The notes beneath the pieces are model-generated. The model worked only from the letters and a program-made list of their open reading frames with translations. It had not been told where the DNA came from and did no database searches. From NCBI RefSeq assembly GCF_001431725.1, contig NZ_CP013106.1, positions 930,001-994,000 on the forward strand: a stretch of 64,000 bases of DNA, in the 5' to 3' direction. A program made the position numbers and the translations under genes. This DNA is from Halomonas huangheensis. Lineage in GTDB: Bacteria; Pseudomonadota; Gammaproteobacteria; Pseudomonadales; Halomonadaceae. Shown piece by piece: positions 9,580-18,028 of this stretch (its first letter is position 1; every line of letters starts with the position of its first letter).

Positions 9580-9912
9580 CTAGTTGCCGGCGACCCAGGA
9601 CTGGCACCAGCCTGCTGCTGCTACGCTGTTTTGCGGAAACAGTTGGCAGGCCTGGGTTTCAGTGTTGTAGAACATGCAGTTGCTGCAGTTTTCTCCCTCT
9701 GACCAGTCGGCGTTGTCCTCGGCATCGCTGGCTTTCTCGACGTACCCCAGCGCTTTTGCTTGAGTGCTGTTTTCATCAAGACGGGGCAGGTCACGTGCCT
9801 GCGCCCCGATTGACAGTACTGCGCTACCCAAAGGCAGAGCAGCCAGGCCGATAAGGCTCTGGCGCAGAAATTTGCGCCGACTGTAGTGGGGCGGTTCATT
9901 GCTGCGGGTCAT
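9580..9912 (-). CDS. high-potential iron-sulfur protein (HiPIP), Tat-exported
   Basis: 110 residues. Begins with a twin-arginine signal (SRRKFLRQS followed by a hydrophobic run to about residue 39), so the folded, cluster-loaded protein is expected in the periplasm. Four cysteines at 76, 79, 89 and 103 (C-x2-C-x9-C-x13-C) can hold a single 4Fe-4S cluster, and the mature part is small and acidic as in HiPIPs. Likely a soluble electron carrier to a terminal oxidase. GAGGAA precedes the ATG. Convergent to spoVR; its stop codon abuts a repeat array. Confidence 0.88.
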   Translation of the reverse strand: MTRSNEPPHYSRRKFLRQSLIGLAALPLGSAVLSIGAQARDLPRLDENSTQAKALGYVEKASDAEDNADWSEGENCSNCMFYNTETQACQLFPQNSVAAAGWCQSWVAGN

Positions 9913-10189
9913 GGGGTTTCCTCGCTCTTGCTGGTCGGTATGGCAGCTCGTGGTTGCAATGATCGGTAGTCAAGGTTGCCGGTGCTCTGGCGGCACTTGT
10001 CCAATAGGCTAACCGAGCTTCCTGTGGAAGGCGACCTGCCTGGTCGATCGCCGGCTCGATTACTGCCGTCGACGGGGCTGCGCTGATATACTTCGGCATG
10101 ACAACAGTCGGGCGCGACAACAACTCGAGGGCGGGCTGCTGCTTCGGTGGAACCGGTGCTCAGCGATACCCTGTAGAAGGAGCGAGAAC

Positions 10190-10465
10190 ATGCAGAATGC
10201 GGTGATTCTGATCAATACCGAGAAAGGTCAAGTCAAGGCGGTGGCCGAGCGTCTCGCCGATGTCGATGGTATCAGTGAGGTGTACTCCACCTGTGGTCGT
10301 TATGATCTGGTGGCAATTGCTCGTACCCGCGACTTCGAGAGCCTTGCCGAGCTGGTGACCGAGCGTCTCAACTCCGTCGAGGGAGTTGCCGATACCGAAA
10401 CTCTCAACGCCATGCAGGTGCATTCGCGGCATGATCTCGAAACGATGTTCTCGCTCGGCTGGTGA
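10190..10465 (+). CDS. stand-alone Lrp/AsnC ligand-binding (RAM) domain protein
   Basis: 91 residues that are entirely an AsnC_trans_reg/RAM domain (AVILINTEKGQVKAVAERLA ... VYSTCGRYDLVAIARTRDF). The helix-turn-helix half of Lrp-family regulators is absent. Such stand-alone domains form oligomers and can bind amino acids; they may modulate full-length Lrp proteins. AAGGAG lies at good spacing before the ATG. Monocistronic, divergent from the HiPIP gene, followed by a 15-bp repeat array. Specific ligand unknown. Confidence 0.85.
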   Translation: MQNAVILINTEKGQVKAVAERLADVDGISEVYSTCGRYDLVAIARTRDFESLAELVTERLNSVEGVADTETLNAMQVHSRHDLETMFSLGW

Positions 10466-10473
10466 GTCAGCCT

Positions 10474-10533
10474 GTTGGCGTGGAGTTCGTTGGCGTGGAG
10501 TTCGTTGGCCTTGAGTTTGTTGAGGTTGAGCTC
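10474..10533. repeat. four tandem 15-bp repeats, GTTGGCGTGGAGTTC unit
   Basis: Units at 10474-10488 and 10489-10503 are identical; 10504-10518 and 10519-10533 are diverged copies. The array starts eight bases after the stop codon of the RAM-domain gene. Because the unit is a multiple of three, the opposite strand reads as pentapeptide-like repeats, but that frame has no other support. Confidence 0.85.
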
Positions 10534-10604
10534 GCGGAAATCGAAGTTGTGCGGTCCTGCTGTTGCGGTCCGGTTGTCTGCCCGTTGTTGAGAGTCTTTT
10601 ACGG

Positions 10605-11489
10605 ATGAGCCTTGATCTCTCCCTGTCGCGTATTCTGCCGCGACCACGTACCTTGTTGCTGAGCCTGGTTCTGGCGGTGGCTGGCGTAGTGCTCTGGCAC
10701 AGCACCGAGCAGCAATATCGCGAGCGCCTGAGCTGGATGGGGGTCACCGAGTGGCAGCAACCCAGCGCCCAGACCTTTACCCGTGTATTGCGCAATGACG
10801 GCTACCTGGTGGGGTGGTCTGATTTCCGTGTTGGTGCCTTGTGGGCCAGCTATACCCTGCAGGATCGTGGTGATGTGAATATCGGGCCGCGCCCGGACTT
10901 TGACGCCGATTGGCGTACGCTGTGGCCTGTCAGCACCAGCAGCTATAGCGGCAGTGGATATGATCGCGGCCACCTGGCACCGAACTATGCCATGGCCGTG
11001 AATGGTGGTGAGGCGGCGCAGCAGGACAGCTTCCTGATGAGCAACATGTTACCGCAGCGACCGAAGCTCAATCGTCAGCTCTGGCAGCGTCTCGAAGCGG
11101 TGGTGATGGATCATTTTCTGCCGCGCTTCGGCCGCCTGCAGGTGATCACTGGCCCCATCTACGCACCAATGGAGTGGGCGAGTGTAGAGAGCTGGACGCG
11201 TCTCGCGCTGGATCGCGTCGGTTTCATCGAGATTCCGCAGAGCTTCTACAAGATTGTCGTTGTGCCGGGAGAAACGCCGCGGGCGGTTGCTTTCATCATG
11301 CCTCAGGATGTGCAGGGTGACGAACCCTTGAGTGACTACCTGGTCAGTATTGATGAGGTGGAGCGGCGTACCGGGCTGAACTTCATGCCGTCTCTGCCGC
11401 CTGCGGTCGAGTCGGCCTGGGAAGCCACGGCAGGGGTTGGCGACTGGAATCTGTCGAAGGTCTCGCAGCTGCCGGCGCGTTTCAACTGA
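10605..11489 (+). CDS. membrane-anchored DNA/RNA non-specific endonuclease (NucA family)
   Basis: 294 residues from the ATG at 10605. A hydrophobic segment at about residues 16-31 acts as signal or anchor, placing the catalytic domain outside the cytoplasm. The active-site signature DRGH sits at residues 120-123 (GYDRGHLAPNYAM), followed by the metal-binding region with SNMLPQ and N-x-LW. This matches beta-beta-alpha-metal nucleases of the NucA/EndA/Serratia nuclease family, which degrade extracellular nucleic acid. The ribosome site is poor; an upstream TTG start at 10563 is possible but would add a non-hydrophobic leader. Confidence 0.87.
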   Translation: MSLDLSLSRILPRPRTLLLSLVLAVAGVVLWHSTEQQYRERLSWMGVTEWQQPSAQTFTRVLRNDGYLVGWSDFRVGALWASYTLQDRGDVNIGPRPDFDADWRTLWPVSTSSYSGSGYDRGHLAPNYAMAVNGGEAAQQDSFLMSNMLPQRPKLNRQLWQRLEAVVMDHFLPRFGRLQVITGPIYAPMEWASVESWTRLALDRVGFIEIPQSFYKIVVVPGETPRAVAFIMPQDVQGDEPLSDYLVSIDEVERRTGLNFMPSLPPAVESAWEATAGVGDWNLSKVSQLPARFN

Positions 11490-11568
11490 TGACGGTGGCG
11501 GTGGTGTTTGCCGCTGCCGATCTGTACTGGCGGGTGCGGAAGTCGGAAGCGTGCTGGGACCAGAAACG

Positions 11569-11591
11569 AAAAAACCGCGTCGATGCGCGGT
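11569..11591 (-). terminator. terminator of the tRNA-Leu operon
   Basis: Read on the minus strand, a stem ACCGCG/CGCGGT with a 6-base loop is followed by a run of five or more T. It lies about 80 bases beyond the 3'-most tRNA-Leu and is convergent to the nuclease gene. Confidence 0.75.
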
Positions 11592-11669
11592 CTCTTGATG
11601 GCCTTTCGACCTGATCTGTTGCTCTACTCAACAGGCAATTTCTGTCGCTGTTGATTGTTGGCTCTGACA

Positions 11670-11756
11670 TGGTGCCCAGGAGAGGACTTGAACCTCCACG
11701 TCCATAAGGACACTAGCACCTGAAGCTAGCGCGTCTACCAATTCCGCCACCTGGGC
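11670..11756 (-). tRNA. tRNA-Leu (anticodon CAG), copy 3 in transcription order
   Basis: 87 bases with encoded CCA and the long variable arm typical of leucine tRNAs. Minus-strand 5' end GCCCAGG pairs with CCTGGGC; anticodon stem-loop reads CAG. Same sequence as the copy at 11796-11882. Confidence 0.94.
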
Positions 11757-11795
11757 ATGTCATGAGCTGTTCTGTCAGTGGTTGTCGTGATCGTA

Positions 11796-11882
11796 TGGTG
11801 CCCAGGAGAGGACTTGAACCTCCACGTCCATAAGGACACTAGCACCTGAAGCTAGCGCGTCTACCAATTCCGCCACCTGGGC
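11796..11882 (-). tRNA. tRNA-Leu (anticodon CAG), copy 2
   Basis: 87 bases, identical to the neighbouring copy including variable arm and CCA; separated from it by 39 bases. Confidence 0.94.
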
Positions 11883-12002
11883 GAACACGAACCATCTGCA
11901 CTGACAAAGAGCGTGACGGCTAACTGATTATCTCAGAATGCAGCTGATGTTTTCAGGGCAGCTGATGTTTTCAGAGTAGTCGTCGTGATCCCGAGGGATC
12001 AA

Positions 12003-12089
12003 TGGTGCCCAGAAGAGGACTTGAACCTCCACGTCCATAAGGACACTAGCACCTGAAGCTAGCGCGTCTACCAATTCCGCCATCTGGGC
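12003..12089 (-). tRNA. tRNA-Leu (anticodon CAG), copy 1
   Basis: Promoter-proximal copy, 87 bases. It differs from the other two in the acceptor stem by a compensated change (GCCCAGA pairing TCTGGGC instead of GCCCAGG pairing CCTGGGC), so it remains functional. Confidence 0.94.
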
Positions 12090-12100
12090 AAGTGGCGCGT

Positions 12101-12128
12101 ATCTTACCGAATCCGCAGAAGAATGCAA
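12101..12128 (-). promoter_or_regulatory. sigma-70 promoter of the tRNA-Leu operon
   Basis: On the minus strand TTGCAT, a 16-base spacer and TAAGAT end 12 bases before the first tRNA-Leu. Good housekeeping promoter match at the right place for a stable-RNA operon. Confidence 0.7.
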
Positions 12129-12365
12129 GCTTTTGCGACGCGAATCTGTGGGTGGCGAACCGGTGGATATCCAGAGGGTAGAGTCGGGTTACGGAGCTCT
12201 GGCTGTGCAGTAAGCATGCCTTTTTGAAGTCGTTATATTTGGGTGTGGTCCTCTCCAGCGCTATACTTCGCGCATGACAAGTGAAATCAACGTAAAGAAC
12301 ATCTGCTCGCGCCTGGGTGCCGGCGCCCAGTTGCCGTCTCCGACCCCGTCAAGGATGCATGCCGC

Positions 12366-14864
12366 ATGACTCACTGGACGCTCGACAGCGACCTCCACGC
12401 CAGCCGCGAAGCTCACAAGTACGATAAGCCCGCCCCCTCCCGCGAATATCTGATGCAGCGTCTCGAGGACATCGGTACGCCAATCTCCCATGAGGAGATG
12501 AGCGATCAGCTTGGCCTGACCGATGAAGACCTGCGTGAAGCGGTTCGCCGTAGGTTGGGCGCAATGGAGCGTGATGGGCAGGTATTGCGCAATCGTCGCG
12601 GTGCCTTTGCTTTGATCGACAAGCTCGACCTGATCAAGGGCAGAGTACTGGGGCATCGCGATGGCTTTGGTTTTCTGTTGCGTGATGATGGCAAGAAACC
12701 TGACCTGGTGATGCCGCCGCGTCAGATGCGCCGTGTTTTCCACGGCGATCACGTATTGGTTCGGGTCAGTGGCCGAGATCGGCGCGGGCGTGACGAAGCG
12801 ACAGTCGTCGAAGTATTGGCACGCAATACCCAGACCATTGTCGGCGTCTACCGTGCCAATACGCCGGAATTTGGTGTGTTGATTCCGGAGAACAGCCGAG
12901 TGACTCAGGAAGTGATGATTCCCCACAGCGCACGAGCTGGCGCTGAGGATGGGCAGGTGGTGTCAGCGCGCATCGTCAAGCAGCCGGAGACGCGTTCGCA
13001 GCCAGTGGGAGAAATCATTGAGGTGCTGGGGGAGCGTATGGACCCGGGCATGGAAATCGATATCGCGCTGCGTAGCTATGAGATTCCTGCGGAGTTTCCG
13101 TTGGATGTCGCCGACCAGATCTCCAGCATGTCTGCCGAGGTGGCAGAGGAGGACAAGCTGCACCGTGTCGACCTGCGCGACACGCCGCTGGTCACCATCG
13201 ATGACGAAAGCGCCAAGGATTTCGATGATGCTGTCTGTGCCTACAAGACACGCTCAGGCAGTTGGAAGTTGTTGGTAGCGATTGCCGATGTCTCTCATTA
13301 TGTGCGGCCCGGTACACCGCTGGATAGTGAGGCGCTGTCGCGAGGCAACTCGGTGTATTTCCCGGGACAGGTGGTTCCGATGTTGCCGGAGCTGCTGTCC
13401 AACGGCCTGTGCTCGCTGAACCCGGGAGTTGACCGTCTGGCACTGGTCTGTGAGATGAATATCTCGAAGAGCGGTGCGATCAGCCGTTATCGCTTCTATG
13501 AAGCCGTGTTCCGTTCTCACGCACGTCTCACTTACAACAAGGTGTCGTCGATCCTGCAGGACGATGGTGAAGAGGGAGATGCACTGCGCGAGGAATACAA
13601 GTCGCTGGTGCCCTCACTCAAGAACCTGTATAGCCTGTACAAGCTGCTGCGCGAGGCGCGTACCGAGCGTGGCGCGATTGATTTCGAGACCACTGAAACG
13701 GCGATCATCTTCAATGATGAGCGCAAGATCGAGAAGATCGTCCCGCGCTCACGCAACGATGCCCACAAGATCATCGAAGAGTGCATGCTGGCAGCCAATG
13801 TGGCGACCGCGCGCTTCCTCGACAAGCATGATCTGCCGGCGCTGTATCGTATTCACGAACGACCCTCACCGGAGCGTCTCGACAAGTTACGCCTGTTCCT
13901 CAATGAAATTGGCCTGTCGGTAGGCGGTGGTGATGAGCCTACGCCTCAGGACTATCAGGAGTTGGCCGAGGTCATTCGTGAGCGTGATGATGCCGATATC
14001 ATCCAGACGGTGATGCTGCGCTCGATGAGTCAGGCGGTTTACTCGCCACACAATGAAGGGCACTTTGGTCTGGCGTACCCGGCCTATGCGCATTTCACGT
14101 CTCCGATTCGGCGTTATCCCGATTTGCTGGTGCACCGAGCCATTCGCTCGGTTATCCGCGGGCCCCGGCAGACCAATACGGTTTTGCGCGCCGACGGAGC
14201 ACCGGTTGAGCCACCGAGCAAGTGGTGCCCCTATACCTTCGAGCAGATGCTTGAGCTGGGTGAGCATTGCTCGATGACCGAGCGGCGCGCCGATGATGCT
14301 ACCCGCGACGTCGAGGATTGGCTCAAGTGCGAGTTCATGTCCGACAAGCTGGGTGAGACCTACGAAGGCACCATCGCCTCGGTCACTCAGTTTGGTATCT
14401 TCGTGCGCCTTGATGAGGTGTATGTCGAAGGTCTGGTGCATGTGACCTCGTTGCCTTCCGACTATTACCACTATGAGCCGGAGAAGCATCGCCTCAAGGG
14501 CGAGCGCTCAGGGACCAGCTATCGTCTCGGTGATGGTGTGACGGTGCAGGTGGCGCGTGTCGACCTTGATGACCGCAAGATCGATTTCGAGATGCTCTCG
14601 GATCAGCCGCGTCCTCGTCGGGCGCCGCGTAAACGCCGTGGCGGTGGGACGGGAGCAGGTGGCGGTAAGCCAGCGTCAGACCGGAAGCAGGGCAAGGCTG
14701 CCAGATCCAGCAAGTCGGGCAAGGCCGGCGATAGTCAGCCTCATCGTCAGTCGAAAAAGACTCCGGGCGGTACTGCCAACGATAGTGCTGTGAAGGAACG
14801 TGCTGGCAAGGAAGGCGGCAAGGAAGGCGGCAAGAGCGGCAGACGCCGTCGTAACAGGAGATAA
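12366..14864 (+). CDS. rnr: ribonuclease R
   Basis: 832 residues. Processive 3'-to-5' exoribonuclease of the RNB/RNase II family that degrades structured RNA and takes part in rRNA and tmRNA quality control. An N-terminal winged-helix region (~20-85) is followed by cold-shock domains, the RNB catalytic core with the metal-binding acidic cluster (DDESAKDFDDAV), a C-terminal S1 domain (YEGTIASVTQFGIFVRLDE) and a long Lys/Gly/Ser-rich basic tail of about 90 residues. Immediately followed (2-base gap) by rlmB, the classical rnr-rlmB pair. The Shine-Dalgarno is weak. Confidence 0.95.
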   Translation: MTHWTLDSDLHASREAHKYDKPAPSREYLMQRLEDIGTPISHEEMSDQLGLTDEDLREAVRRRLGAMERDGQVLRNRRGAFALIDKLDLIKGRVLGHRDGFGFLLRDDGKKPDLVMPPRQMRRVFHGDHVLVRVSGRDRRGRDEATVVEVLARNTQTIVGVYRANTPEFGVLIPENSRVTQEVMIPHSARAGAEDGQVVSARIVKQPETRSQPVGEIIEVLGERMDPGMEIDIALRSYEIPAEFPLDVADQISSMSAEVAEEDKLHRVDLRDTPLVTIDDESAKDFDDAVCAYKTRSGSWKLLVAIADVSHYVRPGTPLDSEALSRGNSVYFPGQVVPMLPELLSNGLCSLNPGVDRLALVCEMNISKSGAISRYRFYEAVFRSHARLTYNKVSSILQDDGEEGDALREEYKSLVPSLKNLYSLYKLLREARTERGAIDFETTETAIIFNDERKIEKIVPRSRNDAHKIIEECMLAANVATARFLDKHDLPALYRIHERPSPERLDKLRLFLNEIGLSVGGGDEPTPQDYQELAEVIRERDDADIIQTVMLRSMSQAVYSPHNEGHFGLAYPAYAHFTSPIRRYPDLLVHRAIRSVIRGPRQTNTVLRADGAPVEPPSKWCPYTFEQMLELGEHCSMTERRADDATRDVEDWLKCEFMSDKLGETYEGTIASVTQFGIFVRLDEVYVEGLVHVTSLPSDYYHYEPEKHRLKGERSGTSYRLGDGVTVQVARVDLDDRKIDFEMLSDQPRPRRAPRKRRGGGTGAGGGKPASDRKQGKAARSSKSGKAGDSQPHRQSKKTPGGTANDSAVKERAGKEGGKEGGKSGRRRRNRR

Positions 14865-14866
14865 GA

Positions 14867-15670
14867 GTGGCCAGCAAGGGAAAAACTCAACGCCGCCGGA
14901 GTGGCGGATTGGCCACTCCAAATGGGCTGGATAGTGTGTTTGGCGTACATGCGGTGAAAGCCATGCTGGAGCGTGGTGAGTCGCCGCATGAGATGTGGGT
15001 CCAGGAAGGGGATGCTGGGCGTCGCCTTGCCGAATTGATCGATACCGCCCGTAGTCGTGGTGCGCGTCTGAAGGCCGTGCCGCGGGACGAGCTCGACCGG
15101 CTGTCTCAGGGCGCTTCGCATCAGGGCATCATTGCCTTCTGTCCGCCGCTTGCGCCGGCGAGCGAAGAGTCGCTGTGGCTTCAACTCAGGGCATGGCCGC
15201 ACGACACGCCTCCGCTGTTGCTGATTCTCGACGGAGTCACTGATGTGCACAACATGGGTGCCTGTCTGCGTAGTGCGGATGCCGCCGGTGTTCATGGAGT
15301 GATCATGCCGAAGGATCGTTCGGCATCACTCAATGCCACGGTGCGCAAGGTTGCCTGTGGTGCTGCCGAGAGCGTGCCGGTCTACCAGGTCACCAATCTG
15401 GCCCGGGCCATGGAGCGTCTCAAGGAGCTCGGAGTGTGGATCACCGGTACCGCAGGTGACGCCGATCACAGCCTGTTCGAGGTTGATTTCAGCGGACCCA
15501 CCGCGCTGGTGATGGGCGCCGAAGGCAAGGGTATGCGGCGTTTGACGCGCGAAGCCTGTGATCGGTTGGTCAAGCTGCCGATGGCAGGGCAGGTATCGAG
15601 CCTCAATGTCTCGGTGGCAGCGGGTGTCTGTTTGTTCGAGGTAGTGCGTCAGCGCACGTCGACATTGTAA
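14867..15670 (+). CDS. rlmB: 23S rRNA (guanosine-2'-O-)-methyltransferase RlmB
   Basis: 267 residues, SPOUT-class methyltransferase that modifies G2251 in the peptidyl-transferase P loop. N-terminal SpoU substrate-binding domain (VFGVHAVKAML), then the knotted SAM-binding motifs ILDGVTDVHNMGACLRSADA, MGAEGKGMRRL and LPMAGQVSSLNVSVAAGV. GTG start overlapping the end of the rnr ribosome-site context (GGAGATAAGAGTG). Transcribed with rnr. Confidence 0.94.
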   Translation: MASKGKTQRRRSGGLATPNGLDSVFGVHAVKAMLERGESPHEMWVQEGDAGRRLAELIDTARSRGARLKAVPRDELDRLSQGASHQGIIAFCPPLAPASEESLWLQLRAWPHDTPPLLLILDGVTDVHNMGACLRSADAAGVHGVIMPKDRSASLNATVRKVACGAAESVPVYQVTNLARAMERLKELGVWITGTAGDADHSLFEVDFSGPTALVMGAEGKGMRRLTREACDRLVKLPMAGQVSSLNVSVAAGVCLFEVVRQRTSTL

Positions 15671-15764
15671 CAACCTGGTGGGGGAGCGCCTGGGATGAAC
15701 GCCAGAGGCTTTCGTATCAGGCCTCGTTGCCCGGCCCGGAGCCTTGGGCCGGTTGATGAGTGCC

Positions 15765-15793
15765 TTGCGAGGCAGTTGCTGCTCCTGTAGAAT
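15765..15793 (+). promoter_or_regulatory. sigma-70 promoter of the rpsF ribosomal operon
   Basis: TTGCGA (15765-15770), 17-base spacer, TAGAAT (15788-15793), about 115 bases upstream of rpsF. Leaves a leader long enough for autoregulation. Confidence 0.7.
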
Positions 15794-15801
15794 CCTTGCG
15801 C

Positions 15802-15818
15802 CCGTATGTACCATACGG
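15802..15818 (+). promoter_or_regulatory. 5'-UTR hairpin, candidate S6:S18 autoregulatory leader
   Basis: CCGTATG-TAC-CATACGG forms a perfect 7-bp hairpin about where the rpsF mRNA would begin. In many bacteria the S6:S18 complex represses its own operon through a leader structure with a CCG element; whether this hairpin is that site is inferred only from position. Confidence 0.4.
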
Positions 15819-15909
15819 ACTACACGTTATTTGACTATCACTCCTTGCTTCCCCCGGCGCCGCGTATTCAGCGGTCCTCGAGGAAGCTGCCAAACCGAAA
15901 GGAGAATCC

Positions 15910-16284
15910 ATGCGTCACTACGAGATCGTTTTCATGGTCCATCCGGACCAGAGTGAGCAGGTTCCGGCCATGGTCGAGCGCTACACCAGCATCGTGACCG
16001 AAAATGGCGGTACTGTTCATCGTCTCGAGGATTGGGGCCGTCGTCACCTGGCTTACCCGATCAACAAGATCCACAAGGCTCACTACGTGCTGATGAATGT
16101 TGAAGCCCAGGGCGAGACTCTCGAGGAAATCGAGAACATCTTCCGCTTCAACGATGCCATCATTCGTAGCCTGGTGGTGCGCTGCAAGGAAGCCATCACC
16201 GAAGCGTCTCCGATGATGAAGCCGACCGAAGAGAAGCGTGCTCGTCGCGAAGAAAGACCGCGTCCTGAAGCTGAATCTGCCTAA
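15910..16284 (+). CDS. rpsF: 30S ribosomal protein S6
   Basis: 124 residues, starting [18 protein letters not shown], full match to bS6 with an acidic/basic C-terminal tail. Binds with S18 on the central domain of 16S rRNA. First gene of rpsF-rpsR-DUF2232-rplI; AAAGGAG before the ATG. Confidence 0.97.
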   Translation: MRHYEIVFMVHPDQSEQVPAMVERYTSIVTENGGTVHRLEDWGRRHLAYPINKIHKAHYVLMNVEAQGETLEEIENIFRFNDAIIRSLVVRCKEAITEASPMMKPTEEKRARREERPRPEAESA

Positions 16285-16316
16285 GTCACTCATCGCACGT
16301 TTACAGGAGTCTACCC

Positions 16317-16544
16317 ATGGCACGTTTTTTCCGTCGCCGTAAGTTTTGCCGTTTCACCGCTGAAGGCGTGAAGCAGATCGACTACAAGGATCTGGACACG
16401 CTCAAGGCCTACATCACCGAGACTGGCAAGATCGTTCCCAGCCGTATCACCGGAACCAAAGCCCGTTACCAGCGCCAGCTGTCTACCGCTGTCAAGCGCG
16501 CTCGCTACCTGGCTCTGCTGCCCTACACCGACAGCCACCAGTAA
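16317..16544 (+). CDS. rpsR: 30S ribosomal protein S18
   Basis: 75 residues, [20 protein letters not shown], basic bS18. Partner of S6; 32 bases downstream of rpsF with ACAGGAG ribosome site. Confidence 0.97.
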   Translation: MARFFRRRKFCRFTAEGVKQIDYKDLDTLKAYITETGKIVPSRITGTKARYQRQLSTAVKRARYLALLPYTDSHQ

Positions 16545-16554
16545 GATTCAGCCT

Positions 16555-17415
16555 ATGCTGCCCATCGCCCGCTGGTCGATGAAGGGAACGCCACAGGCCG
16601 CTGCCGTGGTGTTGCTGACGTCCGTCGCACCATTCTTGATGGTGTTCTGGTTCGGTTCGGCAATCGTCGCATTGGTGGCGTTACGGCGGGGCCTGAGCAA
16701 TTGCCTTCCGGTAGCCGCCGCTTCGTTGGTCCCTGCCGTCTGGTGGTGGACTCAAGGGGAGCCGGTACCGCTGGTGACGACCTTGCTGGCAATGCTGATG
16801 GCCACTGTGTTGCGCTCACGCATTCGCTGGAGCGAGGCGCTGGTGGCCGGCGCTCTGGGAGGCATTGTACTGGCCCAGTTGGGTGTCTATGCCTCAGGGC
16901 TCGACATCAGCCTGGTGCTGGAGCAAATGCACCAGGCCTGGCCCGATTATGCAAGCATGATCGACCAGATGGCTGCCGAGTATGGGGTCAGTTCGCAGCA
17001 GATGCTGACGGAGTTGATCGTTGTAGTCCGAGCCTGTGCGGCGCCGACTCTTGCCGTGCTGGCTTTGATTCTGGCGCGTGCCTGGCAGTCGGGACTGTAC
17101 AACCCTGGCGGCTTTCGTGAAGAGTTCCATGCCCTGCGCCTGAACTCGCGCGAACTACTGTTGCTGGTGGCGGTACTGGCAGTGGGTTACATGACAGCTC
17201 ACGGCGAAGTGGCTTATCTAGCCGCTCTGCCGATCCTGATGGCTGGTATAGGTTTGATACACGGTGTGGTTGGACGTAAGGGAATGAACGGGGTGTGGTT
17301 GGTCGCGTTCTACGTGATGCTGATCATCCTCCAGCCCATGATTCTCATCGTGCTGGTTGTGGCCATGCTCGACACCCTGTTGGATATCCGCAGGCGTCTG
17401 GGTCACGACAACTGA
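16555..17415 (+). CDS. DUF2232 family membrane protein
   Basis: 286 residues, strongly hydrophobic with roughly seven to eight predicted membrane segments, including paired helices near the N terminus (VVLLTSVAPFLMVFWFGSA) and C terminus (FYVMLIILQPMILIVLVVAM). Related to the YybS/DUF2232 proteins that sit between rpsR and rplI in many gammaproteobacteria. Function unknown; an S component-like transport role has been suggested for related folds but nothing here tests it. Only 10 bases after rpsR, so co-transcribed. Confidence 0.75.
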   Translation: MLPIARWSMKGTPQAAAVVLLTSVAPFLMVFWFGSAIVALVALRRGLSNCLPVAAASLVPAVWWWTQGEPVPLVTTLLAMLMATVLRSRIRWSEALVAGALGGIVLAQLGVYASGLDISLVLEQMHQAWPDYASMIDQMAAEYGVSSQQMLTELIVVVRACAAPTLAVLALILARAWQSGLYNPGGFREEFHALRLNSRELLLLVAVLAVGYMTAHGEVAYLAALPILMAGIGLIHGVVGRKGMNGVWLVAFYVMLIILQPMILIVLVVAMLDTLLDIRRRLGHDN

Positions 17416-17430
17416 CAAGAGGTTTACGAG

Positions 17431-17877
17431 ATGGAAGTCATTCTGCTCGACAATATTGGTAAGCTGGGCGGTCTGGGTGACCAGGTCACCGTCAAGCCTG
17501 GTTACGGTCGTAACTACCTGGTGCCCTACGGTCTTGCCGTGCCGGCTACCAAGGACAACGTTGCTGCTTTTGAAGCACAGCGTGCCGAGCTCGAAGCGCA
17601 AGCCGCTGAGCGCAAGGCAACTGCTGAAGCTCGCGCTGAGCAGCTCAACGACATCGAACTGTCTCTGGTCGCCAAGGCCGGTGATGAAGGCAAGCTGTTC
17701 GGCTCCATCGGTCCGCGTGACCTGGCTGAAGCCGTTTCCAGTGCCGGAATCGAAGTCGCCAAGAGCGAAGTGCGCATGCCGGAAGGTCCGATTCGTCAGA
17801 CTGGCGAATACGACATCGTCCTGCACCTGCACGCCGAAGTCGACGCGACCATTCGCGTGGTGGTTGTGGCCGAGTAA
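17431..17877 (+). CDS. rplI: 50S ribosomal protein L9
   Basis: 148 residues, [20 protein letters not shown], with the N-terminal domain, long connecting helix and C-terminal RNA-binding domain of bL9. Last gene of the operon, 15 bases after the DUF2232 gene; GAGGT ribosome site. Confidence 0.97.
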   Translation: MEVILLDNIGKLGGLGDQVTVKPGYGRNYLVPYGLAVPATKDNVAAFEAQRAELEAQAAERKATAEARAEQLNDIELSLVAKAGDEGKLFGSIGPRDLAEAVSSAGIEVAKSEVRMPEGPIRQTGEYDIVLHLHAEVDATIRVVVVAE

Positions 17878-17896
17878 TCGCCCACTGTCCACTGAG

Positions 17897-17931
17897 ACGC
17901 GGGAAGGAGTTTCTCCTTCCCGCGTTTTTTT
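17897..17931 (+). terminator. Rho-independent terminator of the rpsF-rplI operon
   Basis: ACGCGGGAAGGAG-TTT-CTCCTTCCCGCGT, a perfect 13-bp stem, followed by seven T. Begins 19 bases after rplI. Confidence 0.95.
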
Positions 17932-18028
17932 GTGCGCGTTCTCGGCGATCGGAGAGCGGGCATGATGCTCGCGGCTCGCGACTTATGCGTTAGAATGACG
18001 GGGCTCGAATCAGCCGAGGTGTGCGTGC

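Noticed and set aside
10300..10647. Minus-strand frame with pentapeptide-like repeats (NELHA units)
   Set aside because: It arises from the 15-bp DNA array read in frame and overlaps the well-supported RAM-domain gene; no ribosome site or domain beyond the repeats.
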